DNA of 64,000 nt from Streptomyces sp. LUP30. GTDB taxonomy: Bacteria; Actinomycetota; Actinomycetes; Streptomycetales; Streptomycetaceae. The translations under genes and the position numbers were made by a program. The stretch is taken from NCBI RefSeq assembly GCF_001746365.1, contig NZ_MJAJ01000026.1, positions 43,027 through 107,026 on the forward strand, read 5' to 3'. The notes under the pieces are model-generated. The model did not search any database. It was given only the letters and a program-made list of their open reading frames with translations, and was not told the origin of the DNA. This document shows positions 8,740-17,800 of this stretch, in pieces; the stretch's first letter is position 1; every line of letters begins with the position of its first letter.

Positions 8740-9648
8740 ATGAGTACCACCACAGCCGAGACCCCCGCCCCGGTGGCCGAGCAGCGTTCCGCCGAGGCCC
8801 CGCGCCGGGCCCGGCGACGCGGCGAGAACAGCCTCGCCGGCTCGCTCGCCTCGCACGGCGTCCTGGTCGTCGCGAGCCTGATCGCGCTCTTCCCGATCGC
8901 GTGGCTGGTCTATCTGTCCCTCGGCCCGGACAAGGACGACTATCTGCACCCGGGCGGCATCTGGGACAAGATGACGTTCGCCAACTACTCGTTCGTCCTC
9001 CAGCACACCGAGTTCCTCGACTGGCTGAAGAGCTCGCTCATCGTCACGCTCGGCACCACCGCCATCGGCGTGCTCATCGCCGCCACCACCGGCTACGCCG
9101 TCTCGCGCATGCGCTTCCCCGGCTACAAGAAGTTCATGTGGGTGCTGCTCGTCACCCAGATGTTCCCGGTCGCCGTGCTCATGGTGCCGATGTACCAGAT
9201 CCTGTCCGACCTGCAGCTCATCGACAACTACCTCGGCCTGATCCTCGTCTACTGCACGACGGTCATCCCGTACAGCGCCTGGCTGCTCAAGGGGTACTTC
9301 GACACCATCCCCTTCGAGATCGACGAGGCGGGACGCGTCGACGGGCTCACCCCGTTCGGCACCTTCTTCCGACTGGTGCTCCCGCTGGCCAAGCCCGGCC
9401 TCGCGGTAGCCGCCTTCTACAACTTCCTCACCGCGTTCAGCGAGGTCGCCTTCGCCTCGACGTTCATGCTCAGCGACGACAAGTACACGCTTGCCGTCGG
9501 TCTGCAGTCGTTCGTCAGCGAGCACGACGCCCAGCGCAACCTGATGGCCGCCACGGCCGTGCTGATCGCGATACCCGCCGCCGCGTTCTTCTACCTCGTG
9601 CAGAAGAACCTGGTGACCGGACTGACCGCGGGCGGCACCAAGGGGTGA
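8740..9648 (+). CDS. malG: Maltodextrin ABC transporter permease MalG
   Basis: 302 residues with six transmembrane helices and the EAA-loop variant EIDEAGRVDGLTPFGTFF followed by LVLPLAKPG. It is the second permease of the MalEFG importer. AGGAG precedes the ATG. The gene lies 13 bases after malF and about 150 bases before the alpha-glucosidase gene on the same strand, so all four are probably one operon with substrate hydrolysis at the end. Confidence 0.94.
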   Translation: MSTTTAETPAPVAEQRSAEAPRRARRRGENSLAGSLASHGVLVVASLIALFPIAWLVYLSLGPDKDDYLHPGGIWDKMTFANYSFVLQHTEFLDWLKSSLIVTLGTTAIGVLIAATTGYAVSRMRFPGYKKFMWVLLVTQMFPVAVLMVPMYQILSDLQLIDNYLGLILVYCTTVIPYSAWLLKGYFDTIPFEIDEAGRVDGLTPFGTFFRLVLPLAKPGLAVAAFYNFLTAFSEVAFASTFMLSDDKYTLAVGLQSFVSEHDAQRNLMAATAVLIAIPAAAFFYLVQKNLVTGLTAGGTKG

Positions 9649-9797
9649 CGCAGCCCCGCCTGCTCGGTCCCCCGAAAAGCCCGGGGCGGCCGCGGTCGCC
9701 ATCCGACCCCGCTGTGACCGCGGCCGCCTCGTCACCCGTTCTCCAGACATCCCCGAACACCCCTGACCCGATGACTCCGTTAGGTACCAAGGACGCC

Positions 9798-11486
9798 ATG
9801 AGCCAGCAGCCCGCAGCCCCGGCCCCCGCCCCCACCTCGGCCGTCGTCACCGTCGCCAAGCGCCGCGACTGGTGGCGGGACGCGGTGATCTACCAGGTCT
9901 ACCCCCGCAGCTTCGCCGACAGCGACGGCGACGGCATGGGCGACCTGGAAGGCGTCCGCTCCCGTCTGCCGTACCTGCGCGACCTCGGCGTGGACGCCGT
10001 GTGGCTCAGCCCCTTCTACGCATCCCCGCAGGCCGACGCCGGCTACGACGTGGCCGACTACCGCGCGGTGGACCCGATGTTCGGCAACCTGCTCGACGCC
10101 GACGCCCTGATCCGCGACGCCCATGAGCTGGGTCTGCGGATCATCGTCGACCTGGTGCCGAACCACTCCTCCGACCAGCACGAGTGGTTCAAGCGGGCGC
10201 TCGCGGAGGGCCCCGGCTCGTCCCTGCGCGACCGCTACCACTTCCGCCCCGGCAAGGGGGTCAGCGGCGAACTCCCGCCCAACGACTGGGAGTCCATCTT
10301 CGGCGGCCCGGCGTGGACGCGGATCACCGAACCGGACGGCTCGGCCGGCGAGTGGTACCTCCACCTCTTCGCCCCCGAACAGCCCGACTTCAACTGGGAC
10401 CACCCGGCCGTCGGCGACGAGTTCCGCTCCATCCTGCGCTTCTGGCTCGACATGGGCGTCGACGGATTCCGCATCGACGTGGCCCACGGCCTGGTCAAGG
10501 CCGCCGGGCTCCCCGACCTCGGCGCCCACGACCAGCTGAAACTGCTGGGCAACGATGTCATGCCGTTCTTCGACCAGGACGGCGTCCACGAGATCTACCG
10601 CCAGTGGCGGCTGATCCTGGACGAGTACTCCGGCGAGCAGATCTTCGTGGCGGAGGCGTGGACCCCGACGATCGAGCGCACCGCGAACTACGTCCGCCCC
10701 GACGAACTCCACCAGGCGTTCAACTTCCAGTACCTGAGCACCGCGTGGGACGCGGCGGAGCTGCGCGAGGTCATCGACCGCACCCTGGACTCGATGCGGC
10801 CGGTCGGCGCACCGGCCACCTGGGTCCTGTCCAACCACGACGTCACCCGCCACGCGACGCGCTTCGCCAACCCGCCCGGCCTCGGCACCCAGATCCGCAC
10901 CGCGGGCGACCGCGAACTCGGCCTGCGCCGGGCCAGGGCGGCCACGCTGCTGATGCTGGCGCTGCCCGGCTCCGCGTACGTGTACCAGGGCGAGGAACTC
11001 GGTCTGCCCGACGTCGTCGACCTGGCCGACGAGGTCCGCCAGGACCCGGCCTACTTCCGCGGCGCCGGCCAGGACGGCTTCCGCGACGGCTGCCGGGTGC
11101 CGATCCCGTGGACGCGCGAAGGCTCGTCGTACGGCTTCGGCGACGGCGGCAGCTGGCTCCCCCAGCCCGCAGGCTGGGGCGAGCTGAGCGTGGCGGCCCA
11201 GACGGGGGCCCCGGGTTCGACCCTGGAGCTGTACCGCTCGGCCCTCGGCATCCGCAGTTCCCGCCCCGACCTGGGCGCCGGCGACTCGGTGGAGTGGCTG
11301 AAGGCCCCGGAGGGCGTCCTCGCCTTCCGGCGCGGGGAGTTCGTGTGCGTCGCGAACACGACGGGGGAGTCCGTGACGACCCCGGCGTACGGGCGGGTGC
11401 TGCTCGCGAGCGACGAGGTGACCGAGACGGACGCCGGCGAGGCGAAGCTGCCGGCGGACACGACGGTCTGGTTCACGACCGCGTGA
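9798..11486 (+). CDS. aglA: Cytoplasmic alpha-glucosidase, GH13
   Basis: 562 residues, no signal peptide. A GH13 oligo-1,6/alpha-glucosidase-type barrel starts at WWRDAVIYQVYPRSFADSDG. The conserved regions are DLVPNHS, GFRIDVAHG (nucleophile Asp227), VAEAW (acid/base Glu286) and SNHDVTRH (Asp348). It would hydrolyse imported maltodextrins to glucose in the cytoplasm. It sits immediately after malG, as aglA does in S. coelicolor. The ATG at 9798 has AAGGA close upstream; an in-frame ATG at 9771 is possible. Confidence 0.92.
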   Translation: MSQQPAAPAPAPTSAVVTVAKRRDWWRDAVIYQVYPRSFADSDGDGMGDLEGVRSRLPYLRDLGVDAVWLSPFYASPQADAGYDVADYRAVDPMFGNLLDADALIRDAHELGLRIIVDLVPNHSSDQHEWFKRALAEGPGSSLRDRYHFRPGKGVSGELPPNDWESIFGGPAWTRITEPDGSAGEWYLHLFAPEQPDFNWDHPAVGDEFRSILRFWLDMGVDGFRIDVAHGLVKAAGLPDLGAHDQLKLLGNDVMPFFDQDGVHEIYRQWRLILDEYSGEQIFVAEAWTPTIERTANYVRPDELHQAFNFQYLSTAWDAAELREVIDRTLDSMRPVGAPATWVLSNHDVTRHATRFANPPGLGTQIRTAGDRELGLRRARAATLLMLALPGSAYVYQGEELGLPDVVDLADEVRQDPAYFRGAGQDGFRDGCRVPIPWTREGSSYGFGDGGSWLPQPAGWGELSVAAQTGAPGSTLELYRSALGIRSSRPDLGAGDSVEWLKAPEGVLAFRRGEFVCVANTTGESVTTPAYGRVLLASDEVTETDAGEAKLPADTTVWFTTA

Positions 11487-11539
11487 CCGCGGGACCGCGG
11501 GGCCGTCTCAGCTCCTGAGGGCCCGAACGCCGCGCGCAG

Positions 11540-11570
11540 GGCCCGCCGTTCCTCCTCAGGTCGGCGGGCC
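11540..11570. terminator. Possible terminator between aglA and methyltransferase remnant
   Basis: Arms GGCCCGCCG (11540-11548) and CGGCGGGCC (11562-11570) around a 13-base loop lie in the gap between two convergent genes. No T-tract follows, as is usual in this genome. Confidence 0.5.
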
Positions 11571-11598
11571 TTCGGCGTGCGGGGGTCGTTCTCGCCGG

Positions 11599-12284
11599 CT
11601 ACGCGGGACGTCGTGCCAGAAGGTAGGTGCGTCGGCTCGGATGTTCGACCCCGGGATGCGGTTCCCGGTCGAGGCGCGCGGTGAGGGCGAGGCCGGCCCG
11701 GTCGAGGGCCGCCGTCTCCGCGGCCGGGTCGAGGTAGCGGAAGGTCAGGTCGACGGAGTGGCCCCACCACTCGTCGAGGTGGGCCTCCTCTCCGGCGCGC
11801 AGATCCGGGTCGCTGGTGTGGAAGGCGACGAGCACGGGGGCTCCGGGCCGCAGCACCCGGGCGAACTCGGCGTAGGCGGCGGCCCGTTCGGCCGGTCCGA
11901 GATGGATCACCGCGTAGAGGCACAGGAAGCGCCCAGGGCGCCCGAGCGGATCGGCAGGGCGCTCATGTCCGCCGCGAGGAACGGCAGACCGGTCCCGCGG
12001 CGCGCCACGGCGCACATGGCCGGGGACAGGTCCACGCCGAACGGCCGGGCGGCGAGGCGGGCGTCGTGCCGGGAGGCGAGGCGGCCCGTCACCTGGCCCG
12101 GACCGCAGCCGACGTCCGCGACCGGGCCGTCGGCGGCCAGTTCGGCGAAGGCGTCCAGCAGGGCGCGGTCGAGGGGCTTGCCGTCGAGTTCGTCGCCGAT
12201 CTCACGGGCGTAGCGCTCGGCCACGGCGTCGTAACTGCGGCGGGTCGTCAGGGGTGTCCCGGCGTCCGGGGAGCCGGCCGTCAT
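11599..12284 (-). pseudogene. Class I SAM methyltransferase, frameshifted
   Basis: Two overlapping frames together make a normal methyltransferase of about 228 residues. The N-terminal part (from 12284) has SYDAVAERYAREI, motif I VADVGCGPGQVTGRLA and ADMSALPIRSGALG, then runs out at a stop at 11907. The other frame resumes exactly there with FLCLYAVIHLGPAERAAAY and ends at 11599. One missing G in the GGGCG run near 11930 explains the break (GGCGCTTCC where GGCGGCTTCC is expected). The start overlaps the stop of the GNAT gene (ATGA). It may be a true lesion or a sequencing error. Confidence 0.85.
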
Positions 12285-13039
12285 GCCCAATTCCGGCCGG
12301 GGCGGACCAGGACCTCGGACCCGATCGGGGTGAACCCGGTGGCGAGGAAGGCGCGCAGGGAGCGCGCGTTCCCCGGGGCGACGGCCGCGAAGATAGGCTC
12401 GCCCTCGGGGACCAGGGTCAGCGCGTCGCCCAGCAGCGACCTGCCCCGTCCGCGGTCGCCGTCCTCGGGGCGGTGCAGTTCGACGCTGATCTCGGGCCGT
12501 CCGGCGAGTCCCGCCGCGAGGGTGACCAGTCCCCGGGTGTCGCCGAACACCCTGACGTCGGAACGCAGTTGCCGCGCGAACCGGACCCGGGGGTGCTCGT
12601 CGGCCCCGGTGAGCGGGAGCAGCCGGGCGGGGCCGCCGGCGCCACGGCCCACCAGGGTGGCGTCGACGACGCCGATCCAGCCTCCGGGCCCGGCCAGGGC
12701 GCGCAGGAAGTCCGGGGACAGGGAGCCGCCGAACCCGTCGGGGCCGTGGGCGCGCACCTTCGGGGCGGGCAGCGCGGTGGCGACGACGGCGTGGCCGGTG
12801 AAGGCGACCGAGCACTCCAGGCCGCCGGGCAGTGCGGGCAGGACCGTGACGGCCCCGTCGGCCGGCGGAAAGCGCCCTTCGGCGGCGTCGAGCAGGCGCC
12901 CCAGCAGCGGGTGCGGAGACGGCGACGCGGGCGGGGACGCAGACGGCGAGGCAGACGGCGACGCAGGCCGATCCGTGGGCGCGGGCGCGGTGTCCCGGGT
13001 TCCGCGCGGGGCGGTCCGGTCGGGGGAGTCGGGGGTCAT
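12281..13039 (-). CDS. GNAT-like N-acetyltransferase family protein
   Basis: 252 residues. A Pro/Ser/Ala-rich N-terminus (about 1-35) is followed by a globular region ending in a GNAT-like acetyl-CoA motif, VAPGNARSLRAFLATGFTPI, then GSEVL. The acyl acceptor is unknown. The ATG at 13039 (MTPDSPDR) was chosen because the longer frame would extend into the amylase promoter and gene. Its stop overlaps the start of the damaged methyltransferase, so the two were probably translationally coupled and functionally linked. It is divergent from the amylase gene. Confidence 0.72.
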   Translation of the reverse strand: MTPDSPDRTAPRGTRDTAPAPTDRPASPSASPSASPPASPSPHPLLGRLLDAAEGRFPPADGAVTVLPALPGGLECSVAFTGHAVVATALPAPKVRAHGPDGFGGSLSPDFLRALAGPGGWIGVVDATLVGRGAGGPARLLPLTGADEHPRVRFARQLRSDVRVFGDTRGLVTLAAGLAGRPEISVELHRPEDGDRGRGRSLLGDALTLVPEGEPIFAAVAPGNARSLRAFLATGFTPIGSEVLVRPGRNWA

Positions 13040-13199
13040 CGGGGGATTCAAGCAGGGCGCGGCGGGTCCTTCGACCGAGCAACCGCCCCACCGTCCCCCG
13101 GCCGCCGGGGTGTTGCCGCTCATCCGGCCGCCCTTTCTCGCAGATCCTTCACGCCACCCCCCTGCACTTTTCGGCCGACGACCCTTAACATCACGCCAC

Positions 13200-13216
13200 T
13201 GCAAGGTTTCTGAAAG
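13200..13216. promoter_or_regulatory. Probable MalR operator at the amylase gene
   Basis: TGCAAG (13200-13205), 5 bases, TGAAAG (13211-13216): the reverse complement of CTTTCA-N5-CTTGCA seen before malE. A degenerate second copy (GCAAG-N5-TCAAAG) follows at 13223-13238. The motif is about 40-55 bases before the amylase ATG. The remaining intergenic sequence from 13040 holds no gene. Confidence 0.65.
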
Positions 13217-13253
13217 ATTGCAGCAAGAGCCTTCAAAGACGAAGGAACCCCAC

Positions 13254-14639
13254 ATGACACGCAGCAGACCCCTTTCGGGCGCCCTCGCCCTGGCCGCCGC
13301 TCTGGCCGCCGTGATCGTCCCCGGCGCTTCCACCGCCGCCGCCGCCCCACCCGGCGCCAAGGACGTCACCGCCGTCCTCTTCGAGTGGAACTACGCCTCG
13401 GTCGCCAAGGAGTGCACGAACGCCCTCGGTCCCGCCGGCTACGGATACGTGCAGGTCTCCCCGCCCGCCGAGCACATACAGGGCTCGCAGTGGTGGACGT
13501 CGTACCAGCCCGTCAGTTACCGGATCGCCGGGCGGCTCGGCGACCGTACGGCGTTCCGGAACATGGTGAACACCTGCCACGCGGCGGGTGTCAAGGTCGT
13601 CGTCGACACGGTGATCAACCACATGGCGGCGGGCAGCGGCACCGGCACCGGCGGCTCGTCGTACACGAAGTACGACTACCCGGGCCTGTACTCCTCCTAC
13701 GACTTCGACGACTGCACCTCCCGGATCTCGAACTACGCGGACCGCTGGAACGTCCAGCACTGCGAACTCGTCGGGCTCGCCGACCTGGACACCGGCGAGG
13801 AGTACGTCCGCAGGACCATCGCCGGGTATCTGAACGACCTGCTCACCTTGGGCGTCGACGGCTTCCGCATCGACGCGGCCAAGCACATCGACACCGCCGA
13901 CCTCGCGAACATCAAGTCCCGGCTCACGAACCCCGGCGTGTACTGGAAGCAGGAGGTCATCTACGGCTCCGGCGAGGCCGTCCAGCCCACCGAGTACACC
14001 GGCAACGGGGACGTCCAGGAGTTCCGCTACGCCTATGACCTCAAGCGCGTCTTCACCAACGAGAACCTCGCCTATCTGAAGAACTACGGCGAGGGCTGGG
14101 GGTACCTGAGCAACTCGGTCGCGGGCGTCTTCGTCGACAACCACGACACCGAGCGCAACGGCTCCACCCTGAACTACAAGGACGGCGCGAACTACACCCT
14201 CGCCAACGTCTTCATGCTCGCCTACCCCTACGGCGCGCCGGACGTGAACTCCGGCTACGAGTGGACGGACGCGGACGCCGGCCCGCCCGACGGCGGCGCC
14301 GTCACCGCGTGCTGGCAGGGCGGCTGGAAGTGCCAGCACGCCTGGCCGGAGATCCAGCGCATGGTCGCCTTCCGCAACGCCACGCGCGGCGAGCCGGTCG
14401 GCAACTGGTGGGACGACGGCGGCGACGCGATCGCCTTCGGGCGGGGCGCGAAGGGCTATGTGGCCATCAACCACGAGAGCGGCTCGCTGAGCCGGACGTT
14501 CCAGACCGGGCTCCCCGCGGGCACGTACTGCAACGTGCAGAACAACACCTCCGTCAGCGTGAACTCCTCGGGGCAGTTCACGGCGACTCTGGGGGCCGAC
14601 ACGGCGCTGGCGCTCTACGCGGGCAAGTCCAGCTGCTGA
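13254..14639 (+). CDS. Secreted alpha-amylase, GH13
   Basis: 461 residues. A signal peptide (about 1-33, basic start, long Ala/Leu core, TAAAAP end) is followed by an actinobacterial alpha-amylase catalytic domain from VTAVLFEWNYASVAKEC. Conserved regions are VVVDTVINHM, GFRIDAAKHID (nucleophile Asp207), EVIYGSGE (Glu234) and FVDNHDTER (Asp298), then a C-terminal beta domain. There is no CBM20 starch-binding domain, unlike some Streptomyces amylases. GAAGGA precedes the ATG. Extracellular starch cleavage would feed MalEFG. Confidence 0.93.
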   Translation: MTRSRPLSGALALAAALAAVIVPGASTAAAAPPGAKDVTAVLFEWNYASVAKECTNALGPAGYGYVQVSPPAEHIQGSQWWTSYQPVSYRIAGRLGDRTAFRNMVNTCHAAGVKVVVDTVINHMAAGSGTGTGGSSYTKYDYPGLYSSYDFDDCTSRISNYADRWNVQHCELVGLADLDTGEEYVRRTIAGYLNDLLTLGVDGFRIDAAKHIDTADLANIKSRLTNPGVYWKQEVIYGSGEAVQPTEYTGNGDVQEFRYAYDLKRVFTNENLAYLKNYGEGWGYLSNSVAGVFVDNHDTERNGSTLNYKDGANYTLANVFMLAYPYGAPDVNSGYEWTDADAGPPDGGAVTACWQGGWKCQHAWPEIQRMVAFRNATRGEPVGNWWDDGGDAIAFGRGAKGYVAINHESGSLSRTFQTGLPAGTYCNVQNNTSVSVNSSGQFTATLGADTALALYAGKSSC

Positions 14640-14650
14640 GGCGGCCTGTG

Positions 14651-14696
14651 AGCAAGGGTCGTGAAAGTTCTTTCTCGTTCTTTCATGACCCTTGCT
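14651..14696. promoter_or_regulatory. 17-bp inverted repeat between amylase and pullulanase genes
   Basis: Arms 14651-14667 and 14680-14696 pair with a single mismatch around a 12-base spacer, starting 12 bases after the amylase stop. Each arm is one copy of the shared motif (GCAAG-N5-TGAAAG and its complement CTTTCA-N5-CTTGC). The element is therefore a double operator for the downstream gene, and its transcript could also fold as a terminator for the amylase mRNA. Confidence 0.7.
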
Positions 14697-14804
14697 GTAA
14701 AGCTTGCGTCGGCGATACCGTCGCGCGGGCGCCCGGCGACGCAGTCGCGCCCCAGGCGCAGGGGTCGGACCCAACAGAGCCGCAGCCGCAAGGAGTTCCC
14801 ACCT

Positions 14805-17800
14805 GTGATACCGAGATGGCCGGCGCCCGGGACGCGCCGAACCGCCCGCGCCGGACGAGTGGCCGCCGTCGCCGTGGCCGCCCTGGCCGCCGCCCTGGTC
14901 CAGCCGCTCGCGGCGCGGGCCGACAGCCCGCCCCCGCCCCCCTCCGACGCGAAGCTCGCCGCCGAGCCCGCCCGGCACGACGACACCCGTGAGCAGTTCT
15001 ACTTCGTCATGCCGGACCGCTTCGCCAACGGCACCACCGCCAACGACCGCGGCGGACTGACCGGCTCGCGGCTGTCCACCGGCTACGACCCCACCGACAA
15101 GGGCTTCTACCAGGGCGGCGACCTCAAGGGCCTGACGAAGAAGCTCGACTACATCAAGGGCCTCGGCACCACCGCCATCTGGATGGCCCCGATCTTCAAG
15201 AACCAGCCGGTGCAGGGCACGGGGGCCGACGCCTCCGCCGGCTACCACGGCTACTGGATCACCGACTTCACCCAGGTCGACCCGCACTTCGGCACCAACG
15301 AGGACCTGCAGAGCCTCATCGCCAAGGCGCACGCCAAGGGCATGAAGGTCTTCTTCGACGTCATCACCAATCACACCGCCGACGTCGTCGACTACGCGGA
15401 GAAGTCCTACGACTACCTGTCCAAGGGCGCGTTCCCGTATCTGGCGAAGGACGGCACACCCTTCGACGACGCCGACCACGCCGACGGCCGGTCGGAGTTC
15501 CCGGCCGTGGACGCGGACTCCTTCCCCCGCACCCCGACGGTCCCCGCCGCGAAGAAGAACGCCAAGACGCCGTCCTGGCTCAACGACCCCACGATGTACC
15601 ACAACCGCGGTGACTCGACCTACGCCGGCGAGTCCACTGCGTACGGCGACTTCTCCGGGCTCGACGACCTGTGGACCGAGCGTCCCGAGGTCGTCCGCGG
15701 GATGGAGAAGATCTACCAGCGCTGGGTGCGCGACTTCGACATCGACGGCTTCCGGATCGACACCGTCAAGCACGTGGACATGCAGTTCTGGACCCAGTGG
15801 GCGACGGCCCTCGACGCCTACGCGGCCAAGCAGGGCCGTGACGACTTCTTCATGTTCGGCGAGGTCTACTCCGCCGACACGTCGGTCACGTCCCCGTACG
15901 TCACCCGGGGCCGTCTCGACGCCACTCTCGACTTCCCCTTCCAGGACGCGGCCCGCCAGTACGCCTCCCAGGGAGGCAGCGCGAAGAAGCTCGCGTCCGT
16001 CTTCGCCGACGACTACAAGTACACGACCGACAAGGCCAACGCCTACGAGCAGGTCACCTTCCTCGGCAACCACGACATGGGCCGCATCGGGTACTTCCTG
16101 AAGCAGGACGACCCCAAGGCCACCGACGCCGAACTCCTCGCCAAGGACGAACTCGCCAACGAGCTGATGTTCCTCAGCCGCGGCAATCCGGTCGTCTACT
16201 ACGGCGACGAGCAGGGCTTCACCGGCTCCGGCGGCGACAAGGACGCCCGCCAGACCATGTTCGCCTCCAAGGTCGCCGACTACCTCGACGACGACGAGAT
16301 CGGCACCGACCGCACCCACGCGAGCGACGCCTACGACGCCTCCGCCCCCCTGTACCGGCAGATCGCGGGCCTCGCCGCACTCCGCAGGGCCAACCCGGCC
16401 CTCACCGACGGCGTCCAGACCGAGCGCTACGCGGCCGACGGTCCCGGCGTCTACGCCTTCTCCCGCAGCGGCCTCGGCAAGGACCCGGCCGAGTACGTCG
16501 TCGCCTTCAACAACGCCGGCACGGCGAAGGAGGCGACGTTCGCAACCGGTTCCGCGAACACCGCGTTCCGCGGGATCCACGGCACGAGGAAGACGGTCAC
16601 GTCCGGAGCCGACGAGAAAATCACGGTAACCGTTCCCGCGGGCTCGGCGATCGTCCTCAAGGCCGACCGCAGGCCGGCCGCCCCCGCCGCCCGGCCGACG
16701 ATCACGCTGCACGCCCCCGCCGCCGGCGCCACCGGCACCGTGGAACTCGGCGCGGACGTCGGGGGAGGCGGGCGGCTCGACCGCGTCGTGTTCGCCGCCC
16801 AGACCGGCGACGGCAGGTGGCGGACCCTCGGCTCCGCCGACCACGCCCCCTACAAGGTCACCCAGACGATCGGCGCGGACGTGCCGGCCGGCACCCCCCT
16901 GCGCTACAAGGCCGTCGTCGTGGACTCCGCCGGGCGCACCTCCGCCGCCACCGCCGCCTCCGTGACCGGCACCCCGCCCGCCGAGGAGGTTCCCACCGCG
17001 TCCTCGCGCGACTACGCGATCGTCCACTACAAGCGCACCGACGGCGACTACGCCGACTGGGGCCTGTACGCCTGGGGCGACCTCGCCGACGGCGAGTCGA
17101 CCACCTGGCCCGCGAGCCACCCGTTCGCAGGCCGGGACGCGTACGGCGCCTTCGCGTACGTCAAGCTGAAGCCGGGCGCGTCGAGCGTGGGCTTCCTCGT
17201 CATCGACAAGGCGGGGAACAAGGACGTCTCCGCCGACCGCACCGTGGACGTCACCAAGACCGGTGAGGTCTGGATCGAGCAGGGCAAGGAGGCGGTCCTC
17301 ACGCAACGGCCCGACTACCCGGCCCAGGACACCGCGAAGGCCGTCCTGCACTACCACCGTGCCGACGGGGACTACGACGGCTGGGGTCTGCACGTCTGGA
17401 CGGGCGCCGCGAACCCCACCGAATGGTCCAAGCCCCTCCAGCCGGCCCGGACCGACGCCTACGGCGCGGTCTTCGAGGTGCCGCTCGCCGCCGGCGCCAC
17501 CAGCCTGAGCTACATCGTCCACAAGGGGGACGAGAAGGATCTCGCCGCCGACCGTTCGCTGGACCTCACCGCGAACGGCCACGAGGTGTGGCTGCTGAAC
17601 GGGCAGGAGAAGTACCTGCTCCCGCAGCCGGCCGGGTCCGCGGCGGCCCTCGACCTCACCACCTCCAAGGCGGTCTGGATCGACCGGAACACCGTGGCCT
17701 GGAACGGCTCGCAGGGCGCCGCCTCCACGCAGCTGCTCTACAGCCGTGAGGGCGCGATCGCGGTCGAGGACGGCAGGCTCACCGGCGACGCCAAGTGGCT

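Noticed and set aside
6120..8753. 877-residue open frame on the minus strand
   Set aside because: Antisense of malE and malF; composition is typical of GC-rich shadow frames.
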